NCBI RefSeq assembly: GCF_020184175.1
Contig: NC_065531.1
Location: 30,773,213 to 30,837,212, forward strand
DNA: 64,000 nucleotides
From: Aphis gossypii
Lineage: Eukaryota; Arthropoda; Insecta; Hemiptera; Aphididae
Direction: 5' to 3'
Positions 60,291 through 64,000 of this stretch are shown here, piece by piece. Positions within the stretch are counted from its first letter, which is position 1, and the number at the start of each line of letters is the position of its first letter. A program made the position numbers and the translations under genes. The notes under the pieces were generated by a model. It was given only the letters and a program-made list of their open reading frames with translations, made no database searches and was not told the origin of the DNA.

Positions 60291-60320
<30 letters not shown>
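60291..60320. repeat. (AAT)10 microsatellite
   Basis: Uninterrupted AAT repeats. Confidence 0.95.
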
Positions 60321-60321
<1 letters not shown>

Positions 60322-60410
60322 GTTAACTCAAATTTAGAATTGATTTTTTTCCACTTAAAATATAGGCGTACACATATTTAACGCGTATGTACGTATAAAC
60401 ACTAGGTATA

Positions 60411-60486
60411 CAACAATAACAACAACAACATCAATAACAATAAAAGCAACAACAACAACAATAATAACAAGAACGACAACGACAAT
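60411..60486. repeat. Imperfect (CAA)n tract
   Basis: About 75 bases made almost wholly of CAA/ATA/ACG-type triplets. It is low complexity, and no open frame of note uses it. Confidence 0.9.
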
Positions 60487-62560
60487 GAATAAAAAAAAAA
60501 ATTGAGAATTTAAAACGACTTGTCCATTTTATATTATTGTTAAAGATGAGGATCGTTGCAACTTTATCGTTGTCTTTATATATTTTACCTTTGGGCGTTC
60601 GTACATTAGTTTGTTATTATTTAGAATATCGATATTTTAGCATATTAATATACACGTGGATATAATATTGTACATAAATCATTACGTCTGAACCGCCGGT
60701 CAGAAATTGTAGTAGATCGACTAGATCGTTTTCCCATGTTATTTGGCCGTTGTGTCTCTGCGTCCAATACCTATACACATATGAAGAATCGAAAATCTGT
60801 CTCTAAAGATTCCCCCTAAACTGCATTTGGATGTCTAATAAGTTGCAGAGAGGGCTTGTAATTATTTTTGCTTATATATGCAAGGTTAAAAATGTTGCTG
60901 TCTTTTTTAAATATATAAATAATTGATCATAATATTTCAAAATAAACGACCTCCTGAAAATAAAGTATACGCCCTAAAATCTAGTTGTAGGTGTGATTTT
61001 ATCCTGTTCATCCCCCTTTAACTGTATTTCCTCACTTGCGATTCCTTTAAGTCATAAAAGTAACCATGTATAGATCTTTGTGTTGGGGGGAGGGGATGGG
61101 AAAATGTTCTTTCCTTTTCTGTTAATAATTTTTAATGTTTTTTTACTTTGGAGAAATTAAATTTGTTAAGTAACAAAGTCATTTTTTATAAAATAAACAT
61201 TCACTTAATATTTTTGATGATAAATACCTCATACACATATAAGATAATGATATATGCACTTTAGTGGTGGATTGAACGCATTAGGAATATGTAGTCATAA
61301 TTACGCACTTATGCTGGAAAAACTGTATTATACGATTTAACAGAAATGTAAAAATGACGTATATTTTCGATGTATATATTCATAATAAAGTTTATCAATT
61401 AAACGAATTCAATTGAGGTACCTATAGTATAGTAAATTGGAAATAATTGTTCTTCATGATACGAGTACGATGATTTAGTTTAATTTCAATTGTTTTTGAA
61501 TTTTTTCGGCTTATGTTTTGTGGTGAGACTATTAAACTATATTATAGTTTATAATAAAACAATACAATTTACATTTATAGTAAAATTTAATAGAGCAAAA
61601 AAAAACAATATCGATATATTTGTATTTTTCAATAACACATTATTATATCGTAATAATATAACTATTATATAATAATAAGTCATATTATTATTATTAAAGT
61701 TGTACAACATAATTAAAAAAAAAACACTTTGGCAGTTGTGATCTCGAATTTGACCTATGTATGCGCATTTTTAACGAATGCGTTCATATTAAATATACAC
61801 TACGGAAAACACTTTATACAAGATTATTTTAATATAGGTAATATTTAGATACACATGTAGAAGACAATTTTCGTTATACCACACTAGACATAGATAGATA
61901 TTCTTATACGATTTATAGTAATATTAGTTATATATTTAAAAGTAACCCTGGTAAAATATGTACACGAAAACAAAATTCAATAACAACGATATAGGTACAT
62001 ATAATATATTTTAATATTATATACTTGTATATTGCACCAAGAACTTTAAAACGTAATAATAACAATCATAATTGGTGTATTATAATAATTATTATTTTAT
62101 ATATGAAATTCATAGGCAATTTAAGTGTTTAAAAATATTGTATTCGTAGGTATACACAGTACACACTAGAATGATGTACAATGCAGAGTATTGATCGACG
62201 AATGATATTTAGTACGTAGTAAAATATCGCGTGCGTGATGCGTGCCCGACGACGGATGTATATTATAATAATATGGTACGCGAAAATTACATTTTTCGAT
62301 GGCTTCGCGCCCTATTCACGTAGTACATAGACGATTACGAGACCAGCTTATGACCGCAATAAAAAGAAAAAACTCGGAAAAATCCCGGATGTTGTTTTTA
62401 TAAATATTATTTTCCGGCGGAAAAAAATATCTAGTCGTTGGTCGTGTGACAAAAATACGAATAAAATCCAAAAGTCATTTATGTGGTGAAAAAGCAAAAA
62501 AAAAATAATGGTAAACGATATTATGAAGTCGGTGTCGACGAAACCACCATGTGGTAGGGA

Positions 62561-62582
62561 AAGAGAGAGAGAGAGAAAGAGA
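62561..62582. repeat. (GA)n microsatellite
   Basis: GA repeats with one A insertion, in the GC-richer patch of the right end. Confidence 0.9.
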
Positions 62583-64000
62583 ATGTGAAAAAATAAAAAT
62601 GATAGAGTTAATACGAATACATACGAAACGCACGTATTACATTATAGAGGAAAACGTTGTAAGTCGATTCGTTATCGGAAACCCATAGAGGAGTGTTGTT
62701 CACGTATAGGTAGTGAATGCGTTGTTAAATATTTTTTTAGAAAATCGGAACTAAAGAAACGTGATCGAGGTGGTTTATATGTATAAGGATTGGAGAAAAA
62801 AAATCGCGAGAAGAGCAAACATTGGCAAGAGAAAATATTACTCGTGGATACGTATTGAGAGTCGGAAAGATTATAGAGTATATGACGTGTTACCATGTTA
62901 TTGATTTGATAGTGTGAAATCACGAGTGAAATTTATGTTTATTTGCGTTTATAAAAAATGAAATACTCGCTGGACATCATTTTTCGAGTGACACGGTGCC
63001 AAACTAATAATAATAAAAACAATTAATAACTTAAACTGCTTTTGTCATTTTACCATTATCGTTTTGATATACTTTTTATCTCGTCCATAGTAAACGCCAG
63101 AGATTTAATTTAGATGTACGCGTATCAAACAGAATGATGACGGCAACGGTGGTTAAGAGTATCGACTCACCGAGATGGTATTGTGTTGAGGTTTGATGAG
63201 TTTTATGGAGGGATGGATGGGACTAAGGCTTACTGAACTGAAATAATTAATTATTCTGGAAATCGTGTGACGAACGTTAAATGCTAAATTCCGTGACCCA
63301 GAGACGCGATTCATCACTCGAGTGCTCTTAGAATATGAGTCTAATATATTATTTAAATAAACGGGATAATGTATTTTCAGAGAACATTTTGTAAGGGAAA
63401 TGGGAATATTTCATATGAACCGAAAACTTTTACTACTGCACTTACTATACTTCCCGATCAGATTTTCGCTTATATGATCTTCTACCTCTCTTTAAAATCA
63501 TCTTGACCATCATAATATGTATATTATATAAACATCCGTGGTGATGTTTTAAAAAAAACGAGTACCATGAAATAAATTTTTGAGGGATGGGAGATTGTAC
63601 TCTCACTCCCCAGGTATGTAATAGGTCTTGCTTGTAGTAGTAGTTGTTTTATTATCATCATAATTAAATGGTGTAGCGTCGAACATACTGATATTATAGG
63701 TAACCTATATAGGTATTATAAGTAATATTGTTATCGTCGGTAACTAGATGTTTGAAGACACGATTTCGTATAAACGTGTGCTCATTATAAACCTACGAAT
63801 AAATTGTATAGGTGAGCATCCTAACTTAATTTAACCAGGCGTAGATCCTGAGAAGGGAGAGGGGCTTTAGCCTTCTTTCTTTGAAAATGTTACATATATT
63901 ATAACATAAATAAAATTGTTGACACTGTTATTAAATCTCATCTGTACCTATAATGTTATTTTTAGTCTATGGTGTATACTAAAATCATAATTGTAATTTT

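Larger units (their letters stand above)
55501..64000. other. Gene-free, microsatellite-rich stretch
   Basis: No coding exon was recognised on either strand across 8.5 kb. The region has many AAT runs, a CAA-rich tract, a GA tract and long AT dinucleotide blocks (about 57065-57110). Two patches are GC-richer (about 58085-58310 and 62180-62440). It may be intergenic or the untranslated end of a gene beyond the window edge. Confidence 0.45.

Noticed and set aside
1..64000. CRISPR arrays, rRNA genes, operons or ribosome binding sites
   Set aside because: The window is eukaryotic with spliced genes; no regularly spaced direct repeats or rRNA sequence were seen.

Overview
The window is AT-rich (roughly 70% A+T), with multi-exon genes on both strands, GT-AG introns, long gene-free stretches and many small inverted-repeat transposons. 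The protein families, the short introns, the frequent GTAGGTACCTAC-like runs and the type of MITEs point to an insect, most likely a hemipteran close to aphids. That assignment is inferred from style and not proven. There is no sign of bacterial, viral or CRISPR content.

Layout. (1) 1-1947 (+): the last eight exons of a C2H2 zinc-finger nuclear protein, 5' end cut by the window edge. (2) 2941-3283: a decayed mariner transposase. (3) 5098-6717 (-): an intronless DEAD-box helicase of the DDX24/Mak5 type. (4) 6.7-13.4 kb: gene-free and rich in transposon remnants. (5) 13.7-30.6 kb (+): a Scratch-family zinc-finger repressor. Its five-finger coding exons lie at 26035-30634, and a TATA-bearing GC-rich region 12 kb upstream is its probable first non-coding exon. 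(6) 31824-39453 (-): a full 22-exon USP47 deubiquitinase, 1378 residues. (7) 42470-44057 (-): an SLC66A3/PQLC3 PQ-loop membrane protein. (8) 44388-45773 (-): a small divergent CDK12/13-like kinase. (9) 49662-55426 (+): CDK11/PITSLRE in 12 exons, including a likely 18-nt micro-exon. (10) 55.4-64 kb: gene-free and microsatellite-rich, perhaps the untranslated end of a neighbouring gene.

Functional links. Two kinases of the transcription/splicing CDK group stand head to head (CDK12-like on minus, CDK11 on plus), about 3.9 kb apart between coding starts. The other genes are housekeeping (DDX24, USP47, SLC66A3) or neural (Scratch), with no evident shared pathway.

The most interesting observations are: the truncated CDK12/13-like kinase with DLG in place of DFG and an overlapping upstream reading frame; a tandem duplication of the N-terminal ubiquitin-like region in USP47; a CDK11 micro-exon; a three-copy family of about 410-420 bp foldback elements flanked by TTAA; and a perfect 25-bp hairpin. 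I found no convincing wholly new biological system.
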